Assembly: GCF_001984195.1 (NCBI RefSeq)
Contig: NZ_MTQN01000010.1
Coordinates: 434,001 to 498,000, forward strand
Reading direction: 5' to 3'
Source of the DNA: Kribbella sp. ALI-6-A
Lineage (GTDB): Bacteria; Actinomycetota; Actinomycetes; Propionibacteriales; Kribbellaceae
Length of the DNA stretch: 64,000 nt
Under the pieces are notes generated by a model. It worked only from the letters and a program-made list of their open reading frames with translations, searched no databases and was not told where the DNA came from. The position numbers and the translations under genes were made by a program. This document shows, piece by piece, positions 1 through 12,729 of the stretch (positions are counted from its first letter, which is position 1; every line of letters starts with the position of its first letter).

Positions 1-3438
<3,438 letters not shown>

Positions 3439-3475
3439 GTTCAACACCGAAAAGTTTCAGCTGGAGGAGAGTCCG

Positions 3476-4111
3476 TTGAGCAGAAAACTCGCACACGTGG
3501 CGGGTGCCGCGCTGGCGTCGGTCCTGCTGCTGGGTGGGTGTGCCGCGGGGACCCACCCGGGCGCGGCCGCCGTCGTCGGCGGCACCGAGATCAGCGTGGG
3601 CGACGTGGACCAGACCTCGGAAGCGGTCGGCAAGGCGCTCGGCCAGCCGTTCACGGCCGCGACGACGCTCAGCGAGCTGGTCAACAGCGCGCTCGTCGCG
3701 CAGGTCGCCGACCAGCGCTCGATCACCGTCTCCGACGCCGAGATCACCCCCGCGATGAAGGCCGTCGTCGGTGACCAGGCGGTCTACGAGAAGTTCGTCG
3801 CCGACCCGGTCGCGAACGTGTTCCTGCGCGACGTGGCCAAGGCGGCGATCGGCACCATCAAGCTCGGTGGCGGCACCGGCATCACCGACCCGAACGTGCA
3901 GCAGGCCCAGCAGGCCGGTCTGGTCGCGCTGCGGGACGCCTCGAAGAACATCGAGGTGGACATCGCGCCGCGGTTCGGCAAGTGGAGCGACGGCCGGATC
4001 GACGGCAAGGTGTCCGGCTCGCTGTCGGAGGAGTCCGCGCAGGCCAAGGCCAAGCGCGAGGCGGCCGAGCAGCAGCAACAGCAGCAGCAGCCCCAGCAGC
4101 CGCAGGGCTGA
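3476..4111 (+). CDS. SurA N-terminal-domain lipoprotein
   Basis: 211-residue secreted lipoprotein. Residues 1-22 form a lipoprotein signal peptide ending in LLLGGC, with Cys22 the expected lipidation site. What follows (VVGGTEISVGDVDQ...) resembles the N-terminal chaperone domain of SurA/PrsA foldases; no parvulin isomerase domain follows. The C-terminus is low complexity and glutamine-rich (positions 4068-4105). The TTG start at 3476 is chosen because GGAGGA lies 7 bases upstream and it gives the full signal peptide. The gene sits between mfd and mazG, the usual actinobacterial place for this family. An envelope folding role is inferred from the domain. Confidence 0.8.
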   Translation: MSRKLAHVAGAALASVLLLGGCAAGTHPGAAAVVGGTEISVGDVDQTSEAVGKALGQPFTAATTLSELVNSALVAQVADQRSITVSDAEITPAMKAVVGDQAVYEKFVADPVANVFLRDVAKAAIGTIKLGGGTGITDPNVQQAQQAGLVALRDASKNIEVDIAPRFGKWSDGRIDGKVSGSLSEESAQAKAKREAAEQQQQQQQPQQPQG

Positions 4112-4122
4112 GCGCTCGCCTG

Positions 4123-5097
4123 ATGATCAAGGTCGTCCTGACCAGCCCGCGGGTCGCGCCGGGTCTGCTGACCCGCGCGGCCTGGCAGGCGCTCGAGCGG
4201 GCCGAGGTGATCGGTGCCGCGGCCGGCGTCGAGAGCCCGACCGTCCAGGCCGTTGTCGGCTCGGGACTGGTCGTCACATCGGTCGAGGGTGGCGCCGACG
4301 AGCAGTGGAGCTGGCTGGTCTCGGCCGCTTCCGAAGGCCGGGCGGTGGCCTGGCTGGTGGGCGAGGACGGCGAGCCGGCGCTGCTGCGGCTGGTCGCCGA
4401 CCACCTCGCGCGCGAGCCGCGTCCGGCGTACGAGGTGGAGATCCTGCACGGCTCGTACGACGTACCGGGGGCGCGGCTGATCGACCTGGTCCAGGTGATG
4501 GACCGGCTGCGGCGCAACTGCCCGTGGGACCAGGAGCAGACCCACGAGTCGCTGGCCAAGTACCTGCTCGAGGAGACCTACGAGACCCTCGAGGCGATCG
4601 GCACCGGCGACTCCGAGCACCTGCGCGAGGAGCTCGGCGACCTGCTGCTCCAGGTCGTCTTCCACGCGCGGATCGCCGAGGAGACCGTCGAGGACCCCGA
4701 CGGTGACGACGGCCCGTGGTCGATCGACGACGTCGCCGGCGGCATCGTCGAGAAGCTGATCCGCCGCCATCCGCACGTGTTCGGCTCGGTGGACGCCACC
4801 GACGTCGCCACGGTCGAGGCGAACTGGGAGACCATCAAGGCCGCCGAGAAGCAGCGCTCGTCGGTGCTCGAGGGAATTCCGCTCGCGCTGCCCGCGCTGG
4901 CGCTGGCCGACAAGGTCCTGTCACGCGCCGCGAAGGTCCTGCCGCCGGCGGACACGGCGGGGGAGCTCGCCGAGGAGCAGGTCGGCGCCGCTCTGCTCCA
5001 TCTCGTCCGTCAGGCCCGGTCCGCCGGCGTCGACCCCGAACAGGCCCTGCGCAACGCCGTCCGGCAGTTGGCCGAGCAGGTACGCGCCGCCGAGTAG
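4123..5097 (+). CDS. mazG: MazG-family nucleoside triphosphate pyrophosphohydrolase
   Basis: Hydrolyses (d)NTPs to monophosphate and pyrophosphate, a house-cleaning role against damaged nucleotides. 324 residues. Residues about 1-115 are the divergent actinobacterial N-terminal extension; the MazG domain begins near residue 120 (RLRRNCPWDQEQTH), with metal-binding EETYE and EELGDLL motifs. The ATG at 4123 follows the lipoprotein stop by 11 bases. A longer open frame reaching back to 3982 overlaps the lipoprotein gene and reads as out-of-frame sequence, so it was rejected. MazG in this position between mfd and eno is conserved in actinobacteria. Confidence 0.9.
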   Translation: MIKVVLTSPRVAPGLLTRAAWQALERAEVIGAAAGVESPTVQAVVGSGLVVTSVEGGADEQWSWLVSAASEGRAVAWLVGEDGEPALLRLVADHLAREPRPAYEVEILHGSYDVPGARLIDLVQVMDRLRRNCPWDQEQTHESLAKYLLEETYETLEAIGTGDSEHLREELGDLLLQVVFHARIAEETVEDPDGDDGPWSIDDVAGGIVEKLIRRHPHVFGSVDATDVATVEANWETIKAAEKQRSSVLEGIPLALPALALADKVLSRAAKVLPPADTAGELAEEQVGAALLHLVRQARSAGVDPEQALRNAVRQLAEQVRAAE

Positions 5098-5105
5098 CCG
5101 CGCGC

Positions 5106-5160
5106 TTGACGCAACCGGTTGGTTGCCATACTTTGGATAGCAACTGAAAGGTTGCTATCC
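5106..5160 (+). promoter_or_regulatory. Promoter with two inverted repeats (probable ArsR operator) for the SRPBCC-ArsR operon
   Basis: TTGACG (5106-5111) and TACTTT (5129-5134) are spaced by 17 bases. The spacer holds GCAACC-GGTT-GGTTGC (5111-5126). A second perfect inverted repeat, GGATAGCAAC and GTTGCTATCC (5135-5160), runs from just after the -10 box to the start codon. Both share the half-sites GCAAC/GTTGC, as expected for a repressor binding twice, here probably the ArsR protein encoded by the second gene of the operon. Confidence 0.65.
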
Positions 5161-5574
5161 ATGGTTCCTGATCGCATCGAACGTGTTCTCGACCTCGCCC
5201 ACCCGCCCGCGAAGGTCTGGGCGGCCATCACCACCGCCGAAGGACTCGGCACCTGGTTCGGCCAGCAGGCCTCGATCGACCTGCGGCCGGGCGGTGCCGG
5301 CCGGCTGACCTGGCCCGACAACAGCGTCGAGCTGCGCGTGGAGCGCGTCGACGAGCCGCGGGTCTTCGCCTTCACCTGGCCGGTCGACGGCCGCCCGGGC
5401 GACCAGCGCCGGACGTACGTCGAGTTCACCCTCGAGCCGGCCGGCGACGGAACCCGGCTCACCGTGGTGGAGACCGGCTTCGCCCAGTTCGCCGACGACA
5501 CGGCGTACCGGGGAAACAGCGACGGCTGGGGGCGTGAGCTCGCCGAGCTGGTCGAGTACCTCGATGCCGCCTGA
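5161..5574 (+). CDS. SRPBCC (AHSA1/START-like) domain protein
   Basis: 137-residue single-domain protein of the Bet v1-like fold, a hydrophobic-ligand pocket family. The N-terminal pattern IERVLDLAHPPAKVWAAIT followed by W-F-G and DLRPGG is typical of AHSA1-like members; no catalytic residues can be assigned. The ATG at 5161 directly follows the operator palindrome. Its last 11 bases overlap the ArsR gene, so the pair is translationally coupled. ArsR/SRPBCC pairs are common in actinobacteria, and the ligand is unknown. Expression is probably autoregulated through the palindromes at 5111-5160. Confidence 0.85.
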   Translation: MVPDRIERVLDLAHPPAKVWAAITTAEGLGTWFGQQASIDLRPGGAGRLTWPDNSVELRVERVDEPRVFAFTWPVDGRPGDQRRTYVEFTLEPAGDGTRLTVVETGFAQFADDTAYRGNSDGWGRELAELVEYLDAA

Positions 5575-5893
5575 CGCCGAGGCGGTCGCCGAACAGGTTT
5601 TTGTCGCGCTCGCCGACCCCAGCCGCCGCGGCATCCTCGCCGAGCTCGCCGCGAACGGCCCCGCCACCGCGACCGAGCTCGCCGAGCGCCTGCCGATCAC
5701 CCGGCAGGCGATCGCCAAGCACCTCGCCCTGCTCACCGAAGCCGGCCTGCTGACCGCGGAGCCGGGCGAGCGCCGCCGCATCCGCTACCGGCTCGACTCC
5801 GCTCCGATCCAGGTCGCCCAGCAGTTCCTCGCCGCGCTGGCCCGCGACTGGGACGGCCGCCTGGATGCCCTGCGCACCTATCTCGACAACTGA
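5564..5893 (+). CDS. ArsR-family winged-helix transcriptional repressor
   Basis: 109 residues with the ArsR/SmtB winged-helix pattern: ALADPSRRGILAELA, then TATELAERLPITRQAIAKH as helix-turn-helix and GLLTAEPGERRRIRYRL as the wing. No cysteine-based metal site (such as ELCVCDL) is present, so it is the non-metal subtype usually paired with SRPBCC proteins. The start at 5564 lies inside the end of the SRPBCC gene; a start at 5534 is possible but would add junk residues. It likely represses its own operon through the GCAAC/GTTGC repeats upstream. Confidence 0.85.
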   Translation: MPPDAEAVAEQVFVALADPSRRGILAELAANGPATATELAERLPITRQAIAKHLALLTEAGLLTAEPGERRRIRYRLDSAPIQVAQQFLAALARDWDGRLDALRTYLDN

Positions 5894-5915
5894 CTTTCCC
5901 GAGGATGTGATCTCG

Positions 5916-6113
5916 ATGTTCATGCCGATCTCACCCGCCGTCGACGCCGCCCGCAGGCAGTCCCGGTCCGCGCTCCCGGATGCCCCGATCGTCCCGCACA
6001 CCCCACGCGAACCCCGCCGCCCTCACGCCGTACGCCGATCCGTCGCCCGCGTACTCGCCGCGGCCGCCGTACGCCTCGACCCCACCCAACGGCCCGCCGT
6101 GCTGAGGTGCTGA
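5916..6113 (+). CDS. Small arginine-rich hypothetical protein
   Basis: Possible 65-residue protein starting MFMPISPAVDAARRQSR, very basic, with no recognisable domain and no transmembrane segment. GAGGA at 5901-5905 lies 10 bases before the ATG, and the frame runs clean to 6113. It sits 22 bases after the ArsR gene and could be cotranscribed. The alternative is non-coding spacer with a chance open frame, which is common at this GC content. Confidence 0.3.
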   Translation: MFMPISPAVDAARRQSRSALPDAPIVPHTPREPRRPHAVRRSVARVLAAAAVRLDPTQRPAVLRC

Positions 6114-6134
6114 GCGGCCTCGGGGGAAGCGACA

Positions 6135-6668
6135 ATGGACGCCGTGAACGACGTCGTCCGGACCAGTAAGCGCGTGTCCTGGCTGCTGCGCCATGGCGCG
6201 GGGCAGCGAGGACTCGCGATGACCGCCGACGGGTGGGCCTCGATCGACGACGTGCTCACCGAGCTCGGGATCGACCGGGGCACGCTGGATCGCGCCGTCG
6301 AGCGCAACGACAAGAACCGGCTACAGGTGGACGGCGAGCGGATCCGTGCCTGCCAAGGGCATTCGCTCGAGGGGATGCCGGTCACCCGTGAAGCTCTGGA
6401 GAACAGTTGGGTACGGGTGCACCCCGAGCATCCGCTCTGGCACGGTACGACGCCGGCGGCGGTCGCCGCGATCCGGCGGGAAGGGCTGCGACCGGGCCGT
6501 CGTACGCACGTCCACCTGGCCCCGAGCGCGGACAGCCGCGTCGGCAAACGCTTCACCGCGGCCGTGCTGCTGCGGATCGACCCGACCGGCTTGGTCGTGT
6601 TCGAAGCGCCCAATGGCGTGATCCTGACGCGGCACGTGCCGCCGGACGCCATCGTGTGGGGCGGCTGA
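6135..6668 (+). CDS. kptA: RNA 2'-phosphotransferase (Tpt1/KptA family)
   Basis: 177 residues, the normal size of bacterial KptA. The enzyme moves a 2'-phosphate from RNA to NAD+, giving ADP-ribose 1'',2''-cyclic phosphate and nicotinamide. Signature segments are visible: SKRVSWLLRHG near the N-terminus, IRACQGHS (NAD/RNA-binding Arg and His), LWHGT, GLRPGRRTHVHLA and the C-terminal ILTRHVPP. Bacteria lack the yeast-type tRNA splicing that makes the usual substrate, so the cellular role is unclear; RNA repair or NAD-derivative removal are possibilities. It lies in the accessory stretch between mazG and eno. Confidence 0.93.
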   Translation: MDAVNDVVRTSKRVSWLLRHGAGQRGLAMTADGWASIDDVLTELGIDRGTLDRAVERNDKNRLQVDGERIRACQGHSLEGMPVTREALENSWVRVHPEHPLWHGTTPAAVAAIRREGLRPGRRTHVHLAPSADSRVGKRFTAAVLLRIDPTGLVVFEAPNGVILTRHVPPDAIVWGG

Positions 6669-6887
6669 CCGCGACGAGGCGGCCGGTCTCGCCGTTCGAC
6701 GAGTCCGGAGTGGCGTTGTCGGATCTGCCCAAGGTCGTTCGATGTGCTGGTAGAGAGCGGGCACCGGGCCCGATGTGCTCGAGTTGGCGCACCACGTGGC
6801 AGTAGTCGGCGACACCGTCTCGCCGTTCATGGCGCCTCCGCGCACGGACCCAGCCGCGTTGCGCGCGGCGGACTCGCTGCTGAGGGC

Positions 6888-7310
6888 CTACCCACGCATC
6901 CGGGTGAGAAGGTCGAGCAGCTGACGTTGTTCAGGTCGCGTGAGCCGCTCGAACACCGCGGACTCGTGCAGCCGGTCGCGCATGTCGCTCCAGAGTTGCC
7001 GGCCGCGATCGGTCAGCACGAGGACGCGCTTGCGGCCGTCGTCCGGATGCGGCCGCCGGGCGATGAGGCCGGCGGCTTCGAGCTTGTCGGCGGTGAGGCT
7101 GGCGGTGGACGGGTCGCGGCCGAGGCGACGCGCCAGCTCCCGGGGGGTGACGGGCTCCTCGCTCAACGCGAGTATCCGCAGCGGCAGCGCGACCGACGCC
7201 GGGGCGTCGAACTCGCGCAGGGTCGTGGCGATGGTCGCCTGCGCGCTGTCGGCGAGGCCGACGATCAGCTCGAGGATCGCTGCCTTGTCTTCGCTCGCAC
7301 TGGTGCCCAC
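6888..7310 (-). CDS. MarR-family transcriptional regulator
   Basis: 140-residue winged-helix repressor: VTPRELARRLGRDPSTASLTADKLEAAGL forms the helix-turn-helix region (quoted in part: PSTASLTADKLEAAGL), followed by the wing RRPHPDDGRKRVLVLT. The start is the GTG at 7310. A TAGCAT box on the minus strand (7322-7317) sits 6 bases before it, so the message may be leaderless. It is divergent from an NAD-dependent reductase, and two adjacent perfect palindromes lie between them. It probably represses both genes and releases on binding a small phenolic or similar ligand, as in the family generally. Confidence 0.9.
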   Translation of the reverse strand: MGTSASEDKAAILELIVGLADSAQATIATTLREFDAPASVALPLRILALSEEPVTPRELARRLGRDPSTASLTADKLEAAGLIARRPHPDDGRKRVLVLTDRGRQLWSDMRDRLHESAVFERLTRPEQRQLLDLLTRMRG

Positions 7311-7316
7311 GCGTTC

Positions 7317-7355
7317 ATGCTAGCCTGAAAACTCAGTGAGTTAACTCAATGAGTT
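7317..7355. promoter_or_regulatory. Divergent promoter with tandem 13-bp MarR operators
   Basis: Two abutting perfect palindromes of form AACTCA-N-TGAGTT lie at 7330-7342 and 7343-7355. They cover the expected -35 region of the MarR gene (minus -10 TAGCAT, 7322-7317). They also lie just downstream of a plus-strand TAGCCT box (7321-7326), that is, in the early transcribed region of the reductase. GGAG at 7357-7360 serves the reductase start. Assignment to the adjacent MarR protein is inferred from position. Confidence 0.7.
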
Positions 7356-7365
7356 TGGAGAATCA

Positions 7366-8382
7366 ATGCCCCACGATGCCAAGCGGGGAACCGTCGTCGT
7401 TACCGGCGCGACCGGCTACCTCGCGGGCTGGGTGATCGTCGAGCTCCTGCAGCGCGGCTACCGCGTGCGGGCGACCGTGCGCGACCTCGAGCGCGCCGAA
7501 CCCGCCCGTGCCGCGATCGTGGCCCGCAGTGCAACGGGAACGTTGGAGCTCGTGCGCGCCGACCTCCTCGCCGACGCGGGCTGGGACGACGCCGTCGCCG
7601 GCGCCGACGCGGTGCTCCACACCGCCTCGCCCATGCCGTTCGACACAAGGACCGACCTGATCACTTCAGCTCGCGAGGGCACCCGGCGCGTGCTCACCGC
7701 CGCCGCGCGGAACGGCGTGCAGCGCGTCGTGTTCACCTCGTCGGGTGCGACCGCGCGGCCCGACGACCCGGCCGGCGTCGCCATCGAAACGATGTGGTCC
7801 GAACCGGTGGGCACGGCGGCGCACATGTATCCGGACTCGAAGATCTACGCCGAGCGGCTCGCCTGGGAGCTGGCCGGCGAGCTCGGACTGCGCCTGACGA
7901 CCGTGCTGCCGTCGTTCATGCAGGGACCACCGGTGGGCGCGCCCGAGCGAGCCGGCACGATCGACGTGATCCGCCGCTTGCTCGACAGGGCGCTCCCGGC
8001 CCTGCCCCACCTGGGCTGGAACATCGTCGACGTGCGCGACGTGGCGCGCCTGCACGTGCTGGCGCTCGAGAACCCGGCCTCGATCGGCGAGCGCTACCAC
8101 GGATCCGGCACGTTCCACTGGTACCGCGACGTCGCCCGCGTCCTCCGCGCAGGACTGCCGGAGCAGACGCGCAAAGTGCCGACCCGCGAGTTGCCCGACG
8201 TCGTGGTGCGGCTGATGGCGCTGCGCAACCGCCAGCTGGCGATGATCGTCGGCGAGCTGGGCATCACCCGCACCGTCGACAACAGCAAGGCGCGTACCCA
8301 GCTCGCCTGGACCCCACGCGACGCGGAGACCACGATCCTCGACACCGCACGGGCGTTGATCGCCGACGGCGCTGGACGTTGA
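7366..8382 (+). CDS. NAD(P)-dependent epimerase/dehydratase (dihydroflavonol-reductase-like extended SDR)
   Basis: 338-residue Rossmann enzyme. GATGYLAGW near residue 13 is the dinucleotide-binding loop, VVFTSSGA precedes the catalytic region, and YPDSKIYAE supplies the Y-x3-K pair (here Y-P-D-S-K). The GYRVRATVRD segment with an arginine after beta-2 favours NADP. Family members reduce ketones or aldehydes, including dihydroflavonol and aldehyde adducts; the substrate is not evident. It is divergent from, and probably controlled by, the MarR gene. Some aldehyde reductases of this kind are inducible detoxification enzymes. Confidence 0.85.
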   Translation: MPHDAKRGTVVVTGATGYLAGWVIVELLQRGYRVRATVRDLERAEPARAAIVARSATGTLELVRADLLADAGWDDAVAGADAVLHTASPMPFDTRTDLITSAREGTRRVLTAAARNGVQRVVFTSSGATARPDDPAGVAIETMWSEPVGTAAHMYPDSKIYAERLAWELAGELGLRLTTVLPSFMQGPPVGAPERAGTIDVIRRLLDRALPALPHLGWNIVDVRDVARLHVLALENPASIGERYHGSGTFHWYRDVARVLRAGLPEQTRKVPTRELPDVVVRLMALRNRQLAMIVGELGITRTVDNSKARTQLAWTPRDAETTILDTARALIADGAGR

Positions 8383-8456
8383 GGCTCCAGGCGCGAAGAG
8401 CCCGTACGCCGCGCGCTCGCGCGGCGGGAGAGCACCTGCGCGCCTAAGGTGCGGTC

Positions 8457-8864
8457 ATGGTCGACCGGATTGCAATCGCAGTCGCTGTACTGGTGCGCGA
8501 CGGTCTCGTGCTCCTGGTGCATCGTCATCCAGCGCGTCGGTGGTATCCCGACTCCTGGAGCTTCTCCGCCGGCGGGCATGTCGAGGCGGACGAGTTGCCT
8601 CACCAGGCCGTCGGCCGGGAATGCCTCGAAGAACTCGGGGTCCACGTGCACGATCCGGTTCCCATCCCGATGACAGTCAGCGACCCGACCCTCGACGTGC
8701 ACGCGTTCCTCGTCACGTGCTGGGATGGGGAACCTGTCAACGCCGCACCGGAGGAGCACGACGACCTTCGCTGGTTCCGGCCCGGTGAGCTCGCGGAGTT
8801 GAAGATGGCCCACCCGGAGAGCCTGCCGAACCTCCTGAGCGCGGTCCAGGTTGCAACCGGTTAG
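8457..8864 (+). CDS. Nudix hydrolase
   Basis: 135 residues. The Nudix box is complete: G-x5-E starting at GGHVEADE, then x7-R-E-x2-E-E ending in RECLEELGV. Such enzymes cleave nucleoside diphosphates linked to another group, with a divalent metal held by the REEE glutamates. RRWYPDSWSFSAGGH before the box resembles MutT/8-oxo-dGTPase and dihydroneopterin-type members, but the substrate cannot be assigned. It stands alone between the reductase and eno, with its own start 74 bases after the reductase stop. Confidence 0.88.
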   Translation: MVDRIAIAVAVLVRDGLVLLVHRHPARRWYPDSWSFSAGGHVEADELPHQAVGRECLEELGVHVHDPVPIPMTVSDPTLDVHAFLVTCWDGEPVNAAPEEHDDLRWFRPGELAELKMAHPESLPNLLSAVQVATG

Positions 8865-10424
<1,560 letters not shown>

Positions 10425-10428
10425 CCTG

Positions 10429-11037
10429 ATGTCGCCCCGCCGGGATGCCGGTGCCCGCCCCGGCTCGCGTCCGTCGAGCCGGACCCAGGCGCGGCCACCG
10501 GTCCGGCGGGGCGCCCCCCAGCCCAAACGCCGGACCAGCGGCTCGACGCCCCCGCCGCCACGGACGCGGGGCTCGCGCAACCTGACCGGCCGGGCCGCCG
10601 TCGTACTGCTGGTGCTCGGCGCGCTGATCGTGTCGTACGCGCAGAGCCTGCGGGTGTGGTTCGACCAGCACCAGCAGATCACCGCGCTGCAGCAGGAGAT
10701 CCACGATCGGGAGAAGCGCGTCGATCAGCTGAACGACGAGATCGCCCGGTGGGACGACGACGCCTACGTCCGGGCCCAGGCCCGGCAGCGACTCGGCTGG
10801 GTGATGCCCGGTGAGGTCGGGTACCGGGTGATCGGCGCGGACGGCAAACCGATCGGCGCCCCGCCGGAGCCGGTCGGTCCGGCGGACGCGCAGGCCGACG
10901 AGCAGAAGCCGACCTGGTACACCAAGCTGTGGGGCAGCGTCGAAGGCGCCGGCAAACCGGCCGAACCGGCGAAGCCACCGGCCGCCAAGCCGACCCCGAA
11001 GCCCATCCTGACCCCCTCGCCGAAGGCCACCCGTTGA
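10429..11037 (+). CDS. FtsB/DivIC-type septum formation initiator
   Basis: 202-residue bitopic membrane protein of the cell-division complex. A basic, proline-rich cytoplasmic tail (residues 1-50) is followed by one transmembrane helix (AAVVLLVLGALIVSYAQSL). A periplasmic coiled coil comes next (ITALQQEIHDREKRVDQLND), then the family segment ARQRLGWVMPGEVGY, and an alanine/proline/lysine-rich tail. Residues resembling the -P-G-E- turn after the coiled coil are typical of DivIC. Located between eno and DUF501 as in Mycobacterium and Streptomyces; the stop overlaps the next start. Confidence 0.9.
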   Translation: MSPRRDAGARPGSRPSSRTQARPPVRRGAPQPKRRTSGSTPPPPRTRGSRNLTGRAAVVLLVLGALIVSYAQSLRVWFDQHQQITALQQEIHDREKRVDQLNDEIARWDDDAYVRAQARQRLGWVMPGEVGYRVIGADGKPIGAPPEPVGPADAQADEQKPTWYTKLWGSVEGAGKPAEPAKPPAAKPTPKPILTPSPKATR

Positions 11038-11516
11038 GCGTCACCCCCGAAGACACCGCCGCCGTCAGTGCCCAGCTCGGCCGGACCGCGCGCGGCATCC
11101 GCTCGATCGCACACCGCTGCTCGTGCGGCCTGCCCGACGTGGTCGAGACCGAGCCGCGACTGCCGGACGGTACGCCGTTCCCGACGACGTACTACGTGAC
11201 CTGCCCGCGGCTGGCCTCGGCGATCGGCACGCTCGAGGCCGGCGGCATGATGAAGGAGATGACCGAGCGGCTGGGCACGGACGAGGAGCTGGCGGCGTCG
11301 TACCGGGCGGCGCACGAGTCCTACCTGGCGCATCGGGAGTCGATCGAGCACGTCGAGGAGATCGACGGCATCACAGCGGGCGGTATGCCCACGCGCGTGA
11401 AGTGCCTCCATGTCCTGGTCGGCCACTCGCTGGCCGCCGGACCGGGGGTGAACCCGCTGGGTGACGAAGCGCTGAAGTCCCTGGAGGACTGGGGCCGCCG
11501 GGGTCCTTGTGTCTGA
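11034..11516 (+). CDS. DUF501 family protein
   Basis: 160 residues of an uncharacterised conserved actinobacterial family. Signature: RCSCGLPDVVETEPRLPDG and FPTTYYVTCPRL, then GGMMKEM and a C-terminal VKCLHVLVGHSLAAGPGVNP. The paired Cys-x-Cys and the later Cys/His residues look like a metal site, but no function is established. The TTG start at 11034 overlaps the stop of the upstream gene (TTGA), indicating coupling. Its stop overlaps the GTG of the phosphatase gene. The eno-divIC-DUF501-ppx order is widely conserved. Confidence 0.9.
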   Translation: MSVTPEDTAAVSAQLGRTARGIRSIAHRCSCGLPDVVETEPRLPDGTPFPTTYYVTCPRLASAIGTLEAGGMMKEMTERLGTDEELAASYRAAHESYLAHRESIEHVEEIDGITAGGMPTRVKCLHVLVGHSLAAGPGVNPLGDEALKSLEDWGRRGPCV

Positions 11517-12729
11517 GCGAGCAGAGGAGAGCGCCGAAGTGCCGGAGAGCGACGAAGCGCTGGAGTCCGCGCAGACGGACGAGGTTCTGGAGTCAGCGGA
11601 GACCGACGAGGTGCCGGAGTCCGCGGAGATGGCCGGGGGAGCGGCTGTCACGTCGTCCTCGACTGCTCCGAGCGCCTCCGGTGCTCCGACCTCGCCGGTC
11701 GACCCCGGGGAGCTCTCCGGCCAGCCCGACGTCATCGGCTCGGCCGAGGCGATGGGGCGCGCCCCGGAGGTGGACTTCCCCGACCTGGCCGCCGGCGCCG
11801 TTCGGGTGGCGGCGGTCGACTGCGGCACGAACTCCCTGCGCCTGCTGATCGCCGACGTGGCCGACGGCAAGTTGACCGAGCTGGACCGCCGCATGGTGAT
11901 CGTGCGGCTCGGTCAGGGCGTCGACAAGACCGGTGCGTTCGCCCCGGAGGCGCTGGAGCGCGTGTTCACGGCGTCCGACGAGTTCGCCGCGCTGGTCCAG
12001 GCCGCGGGGGTCGAGCGCCTCCGGTTCGTGGCCACCTCGGCGGCGCGCGACGTCAGCAACCGCGACGAGTTCTTCAGCGGCATCCAGGACCGTTTCGGCG
12101 TCGTACCCGACATCATCTCCGGCGACGAGGAGGCCGCGCTCAGCTTCCAGGGCGCGACCGCGGGCCTGGCCGACCTCGACGTTCCCGGGCCGTACCTGGT
12201 CGCCGACATCGGCGGAGGCTCCACCGAGCTGGTCCTCGGCGACACCTCCGGCGTGATCGCCGCCCAGTCGCTCGACATGGGCTCGGTCCGGATGACCGAG
12301 CGCCACCTGGCGTCCGATCCCGCGACCATCGCCGAGATGGCCGCGGCGACCAGAGACGTCGACGCGCTGCTCGACTCCACCACCGTCCCGCTCGATCAGG
12401 CCCGCACGCTGATCGGCGTGGCCGGCACGGTCACCACCGTCGCCGCCGTGGCGCTGAACCTCACCGAGTACGACCCGGAGGCCATCCACCACGCCCGTAT
12501 CCCGGGTGCCCTGCTGCTGGACACGACGTCCTGGCTGATGGGCTCGACCAAGGTCCAGCGCATGGTGCAACCGGCGATCCACCCCGGCCGGGTCGACGTC
12601 ATCGGCGCCGGCGCGCTCATCCTGCAGCGCGTCTACGACCGCCTGAACCTCACGCGGGACGAGGTCGTCGTCTCCGAGCACGACATCCTCGACGGCGTGG
12701 CGCTAGCGCTCGGGCTTGCGCGCGAGTAG
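11509..12729 (+). CDS. Ppx/GppA-family exopolyphosphatase with acidic repeat extension
   Basis: Cleaves terminal phosphate from polyphosphate or (p)ppGpp. The ASKHA ATPase-like fold is seen from about residue 100: AAVDCGTNSLRLLI (phosphate 1), SAARDVSNRDEF, YLVADIGGGSTELV (phosphate 2) and GVAGTVTTVAA. Residues 1-95 are unusual: acidic, low complexity, with repeats of the type TDEVLESAE. Starting at the GTG at 11509, which overlaps the DUF501 stop, gives 406 residues. Starting at ATG 11752 gives 325, nearer the family norm. Its 3' end overlaps the convergent methyltransferase gene by 27 bases. Confidence 0.88.
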   Translation: MSERAEESAEVPESDEALESAQTDEVLESAETDEVPESAEMAGGAAVTSSSTAPSASGAPTSPVDPGELSGQPDVIGSAEAMGRAPEVDFPDLAAGAVRVAAVDCGTNSLRLLIADVADGKLTELDRRMVIVRLGQGVDKTGAFAPEALERVFTASDEFAALVQAAGVERLRFVATSAARDVSNRDEFFSGIQDRFGVVPDIISGDEEAALSFQGATAGLADLDVPGPYLVADIGGGSTELVLGDTSGVIAAQSLDMGSVRMTERHLASDPATIAEMAAATRDVDALLDSTTVPLDQARTLIGVAGTVTTVAAVALNLTEYDPEAIHHARIPGALLLDTTSWLMGSTKVQRMVQPAIHPGRVDVIGAGALILQRVYDRLNLTRDEVVVSEHDILDGVALALGLARE

